A DNA stretch of 15,151 nt from Chloroflexota bacterium (GCA_003229915.1 QIGA01000009.1:1-15151), one strand, 5' to 3'; positions 1 to 7,304 are shown, counted from the stretch's first letter. The notes: generated by a model from the letters alone, not told the origin. Translations and numbers: made by a program.

Positions 1-2
1 GT

Positions 3-368
3 GCTGCACTGAAGCGGTTGCCAGTCTACAACGTTTCAGCAACCTTTTATGTAAGGGCAGTTGCCGTTGGTCTAGCCATCGCTTCAGCACTTGGCGCTAT
101 TTGGCCTTTCATCCCTTTCGGCGGCTTCCTATGGCTCCTCATCGCGATTGGCATTGGCTACGCAATCGGCGAAGTAATCAGCCTTTCCGTCAACCGCAAG
201 CGTGGTCTCGGTCTGCAAGTGGTCGCAGGCATAAGCATGGTTCTGAGCTACACCGTTAGAAGCCTTATCGACGCACCTTTACCAGCTTTTCTGAATTCAT
301 TTCTCAGTATATATGGTTTGATTGCGCTTGTTCTCGGTATCATCGTCGCAGTCAGCAGGCTGCGATAA
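3..368 (+). CDS. C-terminal part of an unrecognised multi-pass membrane protein (5' end outside window)
   Basis: The reading frame is open from the window edge (first full codon at position 3), so this is the end of a longer gene. A TTG at 18 could in principle start a 116-residue protein, but the frame continues upstream without a stop and there is no Shine-Dalgarno sequence before the TTG, so I treat it as partial. The visible residues form about four hydrophobic segments with short polar links, one of them a basic loop (VNRKRG). The protein ends in a hydrophobic helix and a basic tail (SRLR), so the C-terminus is probably cytoplasmic. I do not recognise the family and assign no function. 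The stop codon lies 2 bp before the -35 box of the next operon, with no terminator hairpin between. Confidence 0.6.
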   Translation, partial: AALKRLPVYNVSATFYVRAVAVGLAIASALGAIWPFIPFGGFLWLLIAIGIGYAIGEVISLSVNRKRGLGLQVVAGISMVLSYTVRSLIDAPLPAFLNSFLSIYGLIALVLGIIVAVSRLR

Positions 369-370
369 AA

Positions 371-399
371 TTGACATACCCCATTTTTTGTGCTACCAT
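371..399 (+). promoter_or_regulatory. Sigma-70-type promoter with extended -10
   Basis: A perfect TTGACA (371-376) is followed by a 17-nt spacer and TACCAT (394-399), with TGC directly before it, which gives an extended -10. Transcription would start near 406, leaving a leader of roughly 110 nt before the PIN/TRAM gene. No terminator-like structure is seen in that leader. Confidence 0.65.
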
Positions 400-516
400 C
401 GAGCAAGATTAATATAGGGTAATTATAGTAATATCGTGATGGCTCTTCTTCTGGGAATATGATGATGGATTTTAGTATTTTTTCTTACTGTCTCAAGCGG
501 GGAGGGAGTGGCTTTA

Positions 517-1596
517 ATGCGGGGCGAACTATTTATCCGTACTCTTGTCGCAGCAATCCTAGGCATCGGGGGGTGGAGGCTAGCCATAGTAATCGCCGAG
601 AGGGGCACGGCTGCCAATGAGCTGACGTGGGTTTTGTCTCTCTCCATTGGAGCCTATGCATGCGGCTTCTTGCTAGCTCCCTACCTTGCCATACGCCCCC
701 TGCGCTGGGCTCGTAAGCGCATTTGGAAGGGCCAAAGGCTGCTCCCGATACATAGTATCGTAGCTGCAGCCATTGGGCTGGCATTTGCCTTAGTCATCAC
801 TGCCCTGATTACCCTGCCTTTGTCGATGCTCCCCGGCCGGTGGGGGCAGATAACACCACTCATCGCTGCTATCTTCCTGATCTCTGTCTTCGTTCCCATC
901 ATGCTGCTCCAGGGACCTGCGGTATTGCAGTTCTTCTTCAGCAGTGCCCCAATGATTGCCGGGAAAAGGGGCGACAAAAGCGAATTCATCATCCTGGATA
1001 CCAACGCCATCATTGACGGGCGAATCGCGGACATCATCCAAACGGGGTTTATCCAGGGAACTCTGCTCGTCCCCAGATTCGTCCTCGACGAACTTCGCCA
1101 CATCGCTGACTCGTATGATTCGCTTCGGCGCAATCGGGGGCGGAGAGGCTTGGAAATGTTGACCCAACTTCAAAAAGGATCTGATATCCCAGTTCGGATA
1201 TCAGATATAGACTTCGACGATGCGCCTGATGTCGACTCCAAATTGGTGATGTTGGCCAAAACATTGCGCTGCCCCATAGTCAGTAATGATATAAACTTGA
1301 ACCGAGTAGCTACGCTCCAGGGAGTAAAGGTGCTCAACATCAACGAACTGGCCCATGCGGTTAAGCCTGCGATACTGCCCGGTGAAGATATGGCCTTGCG
1401 CATTGTTCAGGAGGGCAAGGAAGCTGGCCAAGGCATTGGCTTCCTGGACGATGGCACAATGGTCGTGGTGGAAGGTGGGCGCCGCTATCTCGACAGTGAG
1501 ATTGGCATCACCGTCACCAGAGTATTGCAAACCGCAGCCGGCAGGATGATCTTCGCCCAACCAAAGGAACCTATCAGTGAGCAAATCAAGCGATAA
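517..1596 (+). CDS. Membrane-anchored PIN/TRAM domain protein (YacL-like)
   Basis: 359 residues. The first ~150 residues hold about four hydrophobic helices. They are followed by a PIN nuclease-fold domain (roughly residues 157-285) with the acidic metal-site pattern: D161 in LDTNAIIDG, a conserved E in VLDEL, D in DVDSKL and D in SNDINLN. A C-terminal TRAM domain (about 290-350, GQGIGFLDDGTMVVVE) suggests RNA binding. Length and domain order match Bacillus YacL (about 366 residues), which also sits directly before ispD-ispF. The exact role of this family is not settled; the fold predicts RNA cleavage or binding at the membrane. Start choice: GGAGG at 501-505 is 11 nt before ATG 517 but only 2 nt before the in-frame GTG at 508, so ATG 517 is preferred. 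The 3' end overlaps ispD by 20 nt. Confidence 0.88.
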   Translation: MRGELFIRTLVAAILGIGGWRLAIVIAERGTAANELTWVLSLSIGAYACGFLLAPYLAIRPLRWARKRIWKGQRLLPIHSIVAAAIGLAFALVITALITLPLSMLPGRWGQITPLIAAIFLISVFVPIMLLQGPAVLQFFFSSAPMIAGKRGDKSEFIILDTNAIIDGRIADIIQTGFIQGTLLVPRFVLDELRHIADSYDSLRRNRGRRGLEMLTQLQKGSDIPVRISDIDFDDAPDVDSKLVMLAKTLRCPIVSNDINLNRVATLQGVKVLNINELAHAVKPAILPGEDMALRIVQEGKEAGQGIGFLDDGTMVVVEGGRRYLDSEIGITVTRVLQTAAGRMIFAQPKEPISEQIKR

Positions 1597-2323
1597 AGTC
1601 GGGGCCGTAATCGTCGCCGCTGGCACCAGCAGCCGAATGGGTAGCCTGGACAAGGTCTTTGCCCAGTTGGACGGAGAGCCTCTGCTGGCGAAGATAGTGA
1701 CTGTATTCCAGGATTGCCCCTCAATTGATGAAATTGTCATCGTGCTGGCAAGAAAGAATCTGGGGCGAGGACGTAAGCTGGCCAAAGAGCACGACTGGCC
1801 CAAAGTGGTTGCCGTATGCCCAGGAGGACTTAGGCGCCAGGATTCAGTCAGAAAAGGGTTGGGGAGGTTGACAAGCTGCAACTGGGTGGTGATCCATGAT
1901 GGCGCTAGACCATGTGTTGATGCTGATCTTATCGAGCGAGGTCTGATAGCAGCCCGCGAAAGCGGCGCTGCAATTGCCGGCGTGCCCGTCAAAGACACAA
2001 TCAAGATCGTCTCTCGTCGCCGCTTTGTCCAGCAGACGCCGGCACGCCAGAGCCTGTGGGCTGCGCAGACACCTCAAATTTTCCGCTACGACCTCATAGC
2101 GGAAGCCTATCGTCAACCGGACACAGAGGTCACAGATGACGCTTCTCTAGTAGAACAGATGGGATATAAGGTCGAGGTCTATATGGGGTCTTACCAAAAC
2201 ATAAAGGTGACTACCCCCGAAGACCTGGCAATAGCCAAGTTCTTCTTGAAAAATAACGGCAAACAATTCTTTAGCTCCGGAGCACCATGCGCGTCGGTAT
2301 CGGCTACGATGCCCATCGCCTAA
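1577..2323 (+). CDS. ispD: 2-C-methyl-D-erythritol 4-phosphate cytidylyltransferase
   Basis: 248 residues. IspD joins CTP and methylerythritol phosphate to give CDP-methylerythritol, the third step of the non-mevalonate isoprenoid pathway in the cytoplasm. The N-terminus carries the nucleotidyltransferase loop VIVAAGTSSRMG followed by DK (CTP-binding Arg and Lys). Further family motifs are VIHDGARP, DTIKIV, AAQTPQIF and VTDDASLVE. Start is GTG 1577 with AAGGA 8 nt upstream, inside the end of the PIN/TRAM gene (20-nt overlap). The last ~20 residues run 37 nt into ispF and look like an unconserved tail. Overlaps on both sides imply translational coupling in one operon. Confidence 0.93.
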   Translation: MSKSSDKVGAVIVAAGTSSRMGSLDKVFAQLDGEPLLAKIVTVFQDCPSIDEIVIVLARKNLGRGRKLAKEHDWPKVVAVCPGGLRRQDSVRKGLGRLTSCNWVVIHDGARPCVDADLIERGLIAARESGAAIAGVPVKDTIKIVSRRRFVQQTPARQSLWAAQTPQIFRYDLIAEAYRQPDTEVTDDASLVEQMGYKVEVYMGSYQNIKVTTPEDLAIAKFFLKNNGKQFFSSGAPCASVSATMPIA

Positions 2324-2760
2324 CCGGGGGACGCCCCTTGGTACTGGGTGGCGTAGAGATCCCTTTCGAGCTGGGTCTTGAGGGCTGGAGTGATGCCGAT
2401 GTCGTTGTTCACGCCGTTATAGATGCTCTCCTGGGAGCCACAGCCCTGGGAGACATTGGAACCCATTTCCCCCCTAACGATCCTGCATACGAGGGCATAT
2501 CCAGCATCATCCTCCTCGACCGCATTGGCAACTTGCTCAAAGAACAAGGCTGGCGCATCAGCAACATCGATGCTACAATAGTCGCCGAACGCCCTCGCAT
2601 CCATCCCTTCGTTGACCAAATGAGACAGAACATAAGTCATACCTTGTCTATTGCCAAAAGCCAAGTGGGAGTAAAAGCCACTACCTCCGAAGGGTTAGGT
2701 TTCGCCGGCAGAGCTGAAGGGATCGCTGCTTACTCTGTGGCTCTGGTTGAGGAAGCGTGA
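2287..2760 (+). CDS. ispF: 2-C-methyl-D-erythritol 2,4-cyclodiphosphate synthase
   Basis: 157 residues, normal length. IspF cyclises CDP-methylerythritol 2-phosphate to methylerythritol cyclodiphosphate with release of CMP, acting as a trimer. The metal ligands are visible: D8 and H10 in GYDAHRL, and H42 in SDADVVVHAVIDALLGA. The C-terminal VKATTSEGLGFAGRAEGIAA contains the conserved nucleotide/diphosphate-binding Thr and Glu. One oddity: residue 34, commonly His in a GHSDADV motif, is Trp here (GWSDADV). The gene starts inside ispD (37-nt overlap), and its TGA stop overlaps the GTG start of cysS, so the three genes are translationally coupled. IspE is not in the window. Confidence 0.95.
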   Translation: MRVGIGYDAHRLTGGRPLVLGGVEIPFELGLEGWSDADVVVHAVIDALLGATALGDIGTHFPPNDPAYEGISSIILLDRIGNLLKEQGWRISNIDATIVAERPRIHPFVDQMRQNISHTLSIAKSQVGVKATTSEGLGFAGRAEGIAAYSVALVEEA

Positions 2761-4190
2761 TCAAGATATACAACACCCTTTCCGGTCAAAAAGAGAACTT
2801 CGTCCCGACGGGCGATAGAATCAAGATGTACGTCTGCGGAGTCACTCCTTATGCCTCCAGCCACCTGGGCCATGCTATGAGCTATATTGTCTTCGACACT
2901 ATCAGGCGCTACCTTGAATTCCGGGGCCACGAAGTCCACTATGTGCAGAACTTCACCGACATCGACGACAAGATCATCACACGAGCCAATGCGCGAAACA
3001 TCCCCTCCCAGGAGCTGGCGGAGGGCTTTATCGCACAATATCTCACCGATATGAGTGCTCTAAACGTGAAACGAGCTGACCTCTATCCCCGAGCTACCGA
3101 AGAAATCCCCAAAATCATCGAGGTCATTGAAGGCCTGATACAAAAGGGGCACGCCTACCAGATGGGTGGTGACGTCTACTTTCGCGTGACGAATGACCCT
3201 GACTACGGCAAGCTTAGCCATCGCAATCTGGATGATATGGTGGCAGGAGCACGCATCGAGGTCAGTGAAGCGAAGGAGCACCCCCTCGACTTTGCCTTGT
3301 GGAAGGCTGCCAAGCCCGGTGAGCCACACTGGCAAAGCCCCTGGGGACCTGGGAGACCAGGATGGCACATCGAATGTAGCGCCATGTCCCTCAAATACCT
3401 CGGGGAGACCATTGACATTCACGGCGGCGGCCAGGACCTGATCTTCCCGCATCATGAAAACGAGATCGCACAGTCCGAGTCTTTTACGTCGGTTACACCC
3501 TTCGTGCGCTACTGGTTACACAACGGCCTCATGCAACTGGGCGAGGACAAGATGAGTAAATCATCAGGCCGGCTCATAACCATCAGCGAAACGCTAGAGC
3601 GGTATAGCGCAGACGCAATAAGGCTTTGGGTGCTCAGCTCCCACTACCACAGCCCCATCACTTACTCAGATGAAATCCTGGCCTCGATGGAGAAGGGGGT
3701 GGAAAGACTAATTCGTGCTGCCCATGTTGATCTCGAAACGTCTACAACCACTCTCATAGAACCTGCATCTTATAGAGAGCAGTTCATCGAGGCGATGGAC
3801 GATGACTTCGGCACTCCGCAAGCCGTAGCCGTTCTGTTTGACCTCGCCCATGAGATAAATCGGGGGCATGACGAGAAGCTAGACGTACGCAAAGCATATC
3901 ATACTCTGTGGGAACTTGCTGAAGTGCTGGGATTAGCTCTAACAACTGAGCCTAAAATCCCCGAAATCTCGTCTCAGACCCTTATAGAGCTTGCCATCAA
4001 ATACGGCCTGGACTCGAATGAGACAACAGGCGTTGATCGCACCATCAACCTGCTAACAAAGAAACGGGCTGAACTGAGGCAGGAAAAGAATTGGCGGCTC
4101 GCTGATCAAATTCGAAACGATCTCAACAACCTGGGTATCACCCTGGAGGATACCTCCCAAGAAACAGTGTGGCGATACAGAAAGCCTTGA
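2757..4190 (+). CDS. cysS: Cysteinyl-tRNA synthetase
   Basis: 477 residues, class I aminoacyl-tRNA synthetase charging tRNA-Cys. The HIGH-type motif is HLGH (SSHLGHA, about residues 35-41) and KMSKS lies at 265-269. The catalytic zinc ligands line up with the E. coli enzyme (offset of two): C27 (CGVT), C207 (HIECSAM), H232 and E236 (FPHHENE). The C-terminal ~160 residues form the helical DALR/anticodon-binding part. It starts with GTG 2757, overlapping the ispF stop by 4 nt, and has no strong Shine-Dalgarno of its own, so it probably depends on coupling. In Bacillus, gltX and cysE lie between ispF and cysS; here they are absent. The stop codon overlaps the -35 box of the tRNA/tuf promoter. 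Confidence 0.96.
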   Translation: MIKIYNTLSGQKENFVPTGDRIKMYVCGVTPYASSHLGHAMSYIVFDTIRRYLEFRGHEVHYVQNFTDIDDKIITRANARNIPSQELAEGFIAQYLTDMSALNVKRADLYPRATEEIPKIIEVIEGLIQKGHAYQMGGDVYFRVTNDPDYGKLSHRNLDDMVAGARIEVSEAKEHPLDFALWKAAKPGEPHWQSPWGPGRPGWHIECSAMSLKYLGETIDIHGGGQDLIFPHHENEIAQSESFTSVTPFVRYWLHNGLMQLGEDKMSKSSGRLITISETLERYSADAIRLWVLSSHYHSPITYSDEILASMEKGVERLIRAAHVDLETSTTTLIEPASYREQFIEAMDDDFGTPQAVAVLFDLAHEINRGHDEKLDVRKAYHTLWELAEVLGLALTTEPKIPEISSQTLIELAIKYGLDSNETTGVDRTINLLTKKRAELRQEKNWRLADQIRNDLNNLGITLEDTSQETVWRYRKP

Positions 4191-4215
4191 CTTTGATTAT
4201 TTTTGTTTTTATACT
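4187..4215 (+). promoter_or_regulatory. Strong sigma-70-type promoter for the tRNA-tuf unit
   Basis: TTGACT (4187-4192), a 17-nt AT-rich spacer, then TATACT (4210-4215). The -35 overlaps the cysS stop codon. Transcription would begin near 4222, about 23 nt before the first tRNA, as expected for a stable-RNA promoter. Confidence 0.72.
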
Positions 4216-4244
4216 TAGCTAGAATCAGATAAAGGTCGAAAAAG

Positions 4245-4316
4245 GCCCGGGTGGCGCAATGGTAGCGCAACCGACTTGTAATCGGTAGGGTAGCGGTTCG
4301 AATCCGCTCTCGGGCT
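4245..4316 (+). tRNA. tRNA-Thr (anticodon UGU)
   Basis: Complete cloverleaf. The acceptor GCCCGGG pairs with CTCGGGC (one G-U), the anticodon stem is ACCGA/TCGGT with loop CTTGTAA (anticodon TGT at 4277-4279), and the T arm is AGCGG-TTCGAAT-CCGCT. The CCA end is not encoded. It is the first gene of the tRNA-tuf transcript. Confidence 0.96.
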
Positions 4317-4328
4317 CTGGACGAGTCC

Positions 4329-4416
4329 GGAGGGGTGGGTGAGCGGTTAATACCAGCAGACTGTAAATCTGCCGCCTGAGATGGCTACGTAGGTTCGAAT
4401 CCTACCCCCTCCACCA
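4329..4416 (+). tRNA. tRNA-Tyr (anticodon GUA)
   Basis: The acceptor GGAGGGG pairs with CCCCTCC. The anticodon stem is GCAGA/TCTGC with loop CTGTAAA (anticodon GTA at 4363-4365). A long variable arm follows, as expected for bacterial tyrosine tRNA, then the T arm GTAGG-TTCGAAT-CCTAC. ACCA is encoded at the 3' end (CCA at 4414-4416). Confidence 0.96.
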
Positions 4417-4423
4417 CTAGCCT

Positions 4424-4498
4424 GCCCACATAGCTCAGCGGTAGAGCACGTTCTTGGTAAGAACGGGGTCACCAGTTCAAATCTGGTTGTGGGCTCCA
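4424..4498 (+). tRNA. tRNA-Thr (anticodon GGU)
   Basis: The acceptor GCCCACA pairs perfectly with TGTGGGC. The anticodon stem is CGTTC/GAACG with loop TTGGTAA (anticodon GGT at 4456-4458), and the T arm is ACCAG-TTCAAAT-CTGGT. CCA is encoded (4496-4498). It ends 31 nt before the tuf start. With the upstream Thr(UGU) it reads most threonine codons. Confidence 0.96.
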
Positions 4499-4529
4499 AC
4501 TTAGTTCAAACCTATCGGGAGGAAAGTAG

Positions 4530-5735
4530 ATGGCAAAAAAAGTTTTCGAGCGAACCAAGCCCCACATTAACGTGGGCACAATCGGGCACGTTGACCACGG
4601 CAAGACAACCTTGACATCAGCAATTACGAAAGTTCTAGCTTCCACCATGGGTGGCACTGAGTTTCGCCCCTTCGATTCTATAGACAACGCTCCTGAGGAA
4701 AAGGCCAGAGGCCTGACAATCGCTATCGCGCACATCGAGTACGAGACCGAGAAGCGCCACTACGCCCATGTAGACTGCCCAGGTCACGCCGACTATATCA
4801 AGAACATGATAACAGGCGCCGCTCAGATGGACGGGGCCATACTGGTTGTAGCTGCAGATGATGGGGTAATGCCCCAGACCAGGGAGCACCTCCTGCTCGC
4901 CGGACAGGTAGAGGTTCCCGCTATAGTTGTAGCCTTGAACAAAGTGGACACGGTAGACGATCCCGACCTACTCGAAGTGACAGAGCTTGAGTTAAGGGAA
5001 GAGTTGCTTCCCAAATACCGCTTCCCCGGGGACGAGGTGCCCATTATCCAAGTGAGTGCCCTCAAGGCTCTTGAGTGCGGATGTGGCAAGAGGGAGTGTG
5101 AGTGGTGCGGCAAGATCCTAGAGCTCACAGACGCCGTAGATAGCTACATACCCCTGCCCGAGCGTCCTGCTGACAAGCCATTCCTCATGCCTATTGAGGA
5201 TGTCTTCGGCATCAAAGGACGAGGTACTGTGGTAACTGGCAGGATAGAGCGGGGCACTATGAAAGTGGGGCAGGAAATTGAGATTGTGGGGATGAAGGAA
5301 ACAAGGAAAACGGTGGTCACCGGCGTAGAGATGTTCCATAAGCTGCTTAATGAAGCAGAGCCCGGAGACGCAGTTGGCTGCCTGCTGAGGGGGATAGAGC
5401 GCGATGATGTGGAACGAGGGCAGGTGCTGGCGAAAGTGGGTTCTATCAAGCCTCATACTGACTTTGAAGCTGAGGTATACGTATTGACCAAGGAAGAGGG
5501 CGGCCGCCATACACCGTTCTTCAATGGATACAAACCACAGTTCTTTATTAGAACCATGGATGTCACCGGATCTATCGAGCTGCCAAGCGGAATGGAAATG
5601 GCAATGCCTGGCGATAACATTAAAGTGAAAGTGAAGCTGCTTGCTCCCATAGCCATGGAGGAAGGCCTGAGGTTTGCAGTTAGAGAGGGCGGCAGAACAG
5701 TAGGGGCTGGCTTGGTCACAGCCGTCACAGAGTAA
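4530..5735 (+). CDS. tuf: Translation elongation factor Tu
   Basis: 401 residues; delivers aminoacyl-tRNA to the ribosome as EF-Tu-GTP. GTPase motifs in order are GHVDHGKT (about 20-27), the switch I region with RGLTI, DCPGHADY, NKVD, and SALK. Domains 2 and 3 follow, with GRGTVVTGRIERG and the HTPFFNGYKPQF tRNA-contact segment. Just after SALK is an insertion with C183, C185, C190 and C193 (CGCGKRECEWC), absent from E. coli EF-Tu (about 394 residues) and able in principle to bind a metal. The Shine-Dalgarno GGGAGG lies before ATG 4530. It sits 31 nt after tRNA-Thr, the arrangement seen at E. coli tufB, so tRNA and tuf are probably one transcript. Confidence 0.98.
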   Translation: MAKKVFERTKPHINVGTIGHVDHGKTTLTSAITKVLASTMGGTEFRPFDSIDNAPEEKARGLTIAIAHIEYETEKRHYAHVDCPGHADYIKNMITGAAQMDGAILVVAADDGVMPQTREHLLLAGQVEVPAIVVALNKVDTVDDPDLLEVTELELREELLPKYRFPGDEVPIIQVSALKALECGCGKRECEWCGKILELTDAVDSYIPLPERPADKPFLMPIEDVFGIKGRGTVVTGRIERGTMKVGQEIEIVGMKETRKTVVTGVEMFHKLLNEAEPGDAVGCLLRGIERDDVERGQVLAKVGSIKPHTDFEAEVYVLTKEEGGRHTPFFNGYKPQFFIRTMDVTGSIELPSGMEMAMPGDNIKVKVKLLAPIAMEEGLRFAVREGGRTVGAGLVTAVTE

Positions 5736-5738
5736 GAA

Positions 5739-5906
5739 ATGGCAAAGAAGGGTGAAGCTCGGATTACTATCCATCTCGCCTGCACACAATGTAAGGAGAG
5801 AACATACACCACCAGCAAGAATAAGAAGAACGACACGGGAAGGCTGGAGCTGAACAAGTATTGCCCCCGTTGCCGGGTCCAGACTCTACACCGCGAGACT
5901 AAATAA
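5739..5906 (+). CDS. rpmG: 50S ribosomal protein L33 (zinc-binding form)
   Basis: 55 residues, starting only 3 nt after the tuf stop. The protein begins MAKKGEARITIHLACTQC and has two Cys pairs, C15/C18 and C42/C45 (CPRC), the zinc-ribbon (C+) form of L33. The segment between (RTYTTSKNKKNDTGRLELNKY) is the conserved L33 core. The Shine-Dalgarno is weak, so translation is probably coupled to tuf. The position between tuf and secE is the usual one, since rpmG-secE-nusG is a common gene order. Confidence 0.96.
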   Translation: MAKKGEARITIHLACTQCKERTYTTSKNKKNDTGRLELNKYCPRCRVQTLHRETK

Positions 5907-5929
5907 AGGAAAGGAACACCGAGAGCAGA

Positions 5930-6145
5930 TTGAGGCGTCAGGTTTCGATAAAGGAACAAGGAAAACCAAGGTTCAAATTCGTCGGTGAGACTATAGCGGA
6001 GTTAAGAAAGGTGGTTTGGCCTACGAGGCAAGAGGCCACTTATCTGACTACGATTGTGATAGTTGTCACCGTGATCGTAGCCATTGCCCTCTGGGTGGTC
6101 GACCTGGGGTTCTCCGAGTTAATGAATATAATCCTGCTTAAATGA
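5930..6145 (+). CDS. secE: Preprotein translocase subunit SecE
   Basis: 71 residues, the short single-helix form of SecE that clamps SecY in the protein export channel. The hallmark KVVWPTRQE lies just before one transmembrane helix (about residues 39-60), and the amphipathic helix before it (FVGETIAELRK) is also conserved. The start is TTG at 5930. No ATG or GTG is available in frame upstream after the previous stop, and GAGAG lies about 4 nt before the TTG. An inefficient TTG start may keep the level low relative to neighbouring ribosomal proteins (inference). Confidence 0.93.
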   Translation: MRRQVSIKEQGKPRFKFVGETIAELRKVVWPTRQEATYLTTIVIVVTVIVAIALWVVDLGFSELMNIILLK

Positions 6146-6185
6146 CATACAGTCGGATGGCATGACCAGTAAGCAGAGAATCTGA

Positions 6186-6224
6186 ATCATCGTGACTCCA
6201 GCTTCTGCCTCGATGGTTTTTTTT
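6186..6224 (+). terminator. Terminator-like hairpin between secE and nusG
   Basis: Arms ATCATCG (6186-6192) and CGATGGT (6211-6217) form 7 pairs with one G-U, followed by eight T (6217-6224). An inner CAG/CTG stem can form in the loop. The stem is modest, so partial termination or attenuation is more likely than a full stop, since no clear new promoter is visible before nusG. Confidence 0.5.
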
Positions 6225-6254
6225 CCTTGAATACTTAGGATTGGGCAGATTTTC

Positions 6255-6803
6255 ATGGCACAAAACGCAAGGGAATGGTTTGTAATTCATACTTACTCGG
6301 GCTATGAAGACCGAGTCAAGACAAACCTAGAACATCGCATTGAATCAATGGATGTCGGCGCTAAGATATTCCAGGTAGTGGTCCCCACAGAAGACGAGAT
6401 GGAAATAAAAGATGGCCAAAGACGTACCGTGGCCAGGAAAGTATTTCCAGGCTACATCCTGGTCGAGATGATCATGGATGAAGAGAGCTGGCACGTTGTG
6501 CGTAATACTCCGGGCGTCACTGGGATCGTCAGTACTCAGGATGATAAGGGGAAAATCGAACCCGTTTCCCTTGACGAGGATGAGGTTAAGTCTATTCTGA
6601 AGCAAATGGAGTCTGAGACACCGAGGGTCAGGGTAGGCTTCACCAGAGGACAGAGCATTCGCATAGTCGACGGCCCGTTCATTGATTTCATCGGAGTGGT
6701 TGACGACCTCAATGAAGAAAAAGGCAAGGTAAAAGTCATGGTTTCCTTCTTTGGACGGGAAACCCCGGTCGAACTTGACTTTCTCCAAGTAGAAAGGCTC
6801 TGA
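6255..6803 (+). CDS. nusG: Transcription termination/antitermination protein NusG
   Basis: 182 residues. NusG binds RNA polymerase through its N-terminal NGN domain and Rho or ribosomal protein S10 through its C-terminal KOW domain. The NGN domain covers about residues 7-115 (EWFVIHTYSGYEDRV, FPGYILVEM, VRNTPGVTGIV). The KOW domain covers about 128-180 (FTRGQSIRIVDGPFIDFIGVV, ending in LQVERL). Length is normal, with no inserted domain. The Shine-Dalgarno is weak (AGGA about 14 nt upstream). The 109-nt gap after secE contains the terminator-like hairpin. Confidence 0.96.
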   Translation: MAQNAREWFVIHTYSGYEDRVKTNLEHRIESMDVGAKIFQVVVPTEDEMEIKDGQRRTVARKVFPGYILVEMIMDEESWHVVRNTPGVTGIVSTQDDKGKIEPVSLDEDEVKSILKQMESETPRVRVGFTRGQSIRIVDGPFIDFIGVVDDLNEEKGKVKVMVSFFGRETPVELDFLQVERL

Positions 6804-6864
6804 CCTGTGAGCCAATCCTTCTTGGGCAAAGCTCCTAAATAACAAAATAGCAAATATCAGGTCA
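6801..6864 (+). promoter_or_regulatory. Foldable leader between nusG and rplK (possible L1-type regulatory site)
   Basis: TGACCTG (6801-6807) is the exact inverse complement of CAGGTCA (6858-6864). Inside lie GAGC (6809-6812) and GCTC (6831-6834), and an inner CCAA/TTGG hairpin that competes with the GAGC arm for position 6812. The structure ends 14 nt before the rplK start. L1 is known to repress rplK-rplA through a leader site in E. coli; I cannot show that this structure is that site. Confidence 0.3.
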
Positions 6865-6878
6865 AAAAGGTTGGAAGA

Positions 6879-7304
6879 ATGGCGAAGAAGCTCAAAGCAA
6901 TAATCAAACTGCAGATTGAAGCGGGTAAAGCAACCCCGGCTCCACCAGTAGGCCCTTCTCTGGGACAACACGGTGTCAATATCATGGCCTTCTGCAAAGA
7001 ATACAACGACCAGACTGCATCTCAGGCAGGCTCAATCGTTCCGGTGGAGATTACTATCTATGAAGATCGCTCCTTCACTTTCGTCACCAAGACACCACCC
7101 GCCGCCGATCTTCTAAAACGCGCGTTGGGCTCGGAAAAGGGAAGCGATAATCCCAGGCGGAATAAAATCGGCAGCCTTCCAAGAGAGAAGGTACGCGAGA
7201 TTGCCGAAATCAAGCTCAAGGACCTAAATGCCATCGATCTCGAAGGTGCCGTGAAGATCATAGCAGGTACAGCACGAAGCATGGGTATCGATATCACAAG
7301 CTAG
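6879..7304 (+). CDS. rplK: 50S ribosomal protein L11
   Basis: 141 residues, the standard length. L11 forms the GTPase-associated region with 23S rRNA and is needed for RelA-type stringent response sensing. The N-terminal domain has the proline-rich hinge PAPPVGPSLGQHGVNIMAFCKEYN. The C-terminal rRNA-binding domain contains TPPAADLLKRALG and the end motif GTARSMGIDI. The Shine-Dalgarno GGAAG is close before ATG 6879. Its stop is 7 nt before the rplA start, the usual rplK-rplA pair. Confidence 0.98.
   Translation: MAKKLKAIIKLQIEAGKATPAPPVGPSLGQHGVNIMAFCKEYNDQTASQAGSIVPVEITIYEDRSFTFVTKTPPAADLLKRALGSEKGSDNPRRNKIGSLPREKVREIAEIKLKDLNAIDLEGAVKIIAGTARSMGIDITS

Noticed and set aside
1201..2004. Minus-strand open frame of 267 codons
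   Set aside because: Antisense to the PIN/TRAM and ispD genes, which both show conserved family motifs; the minus-strand product has low-complexity composition and no motifs.
5118..5789. Minus-strand open frame of 223 codons
   Set aside because: Fully antisense to tuf and the start of rpmG; no family resemblance.
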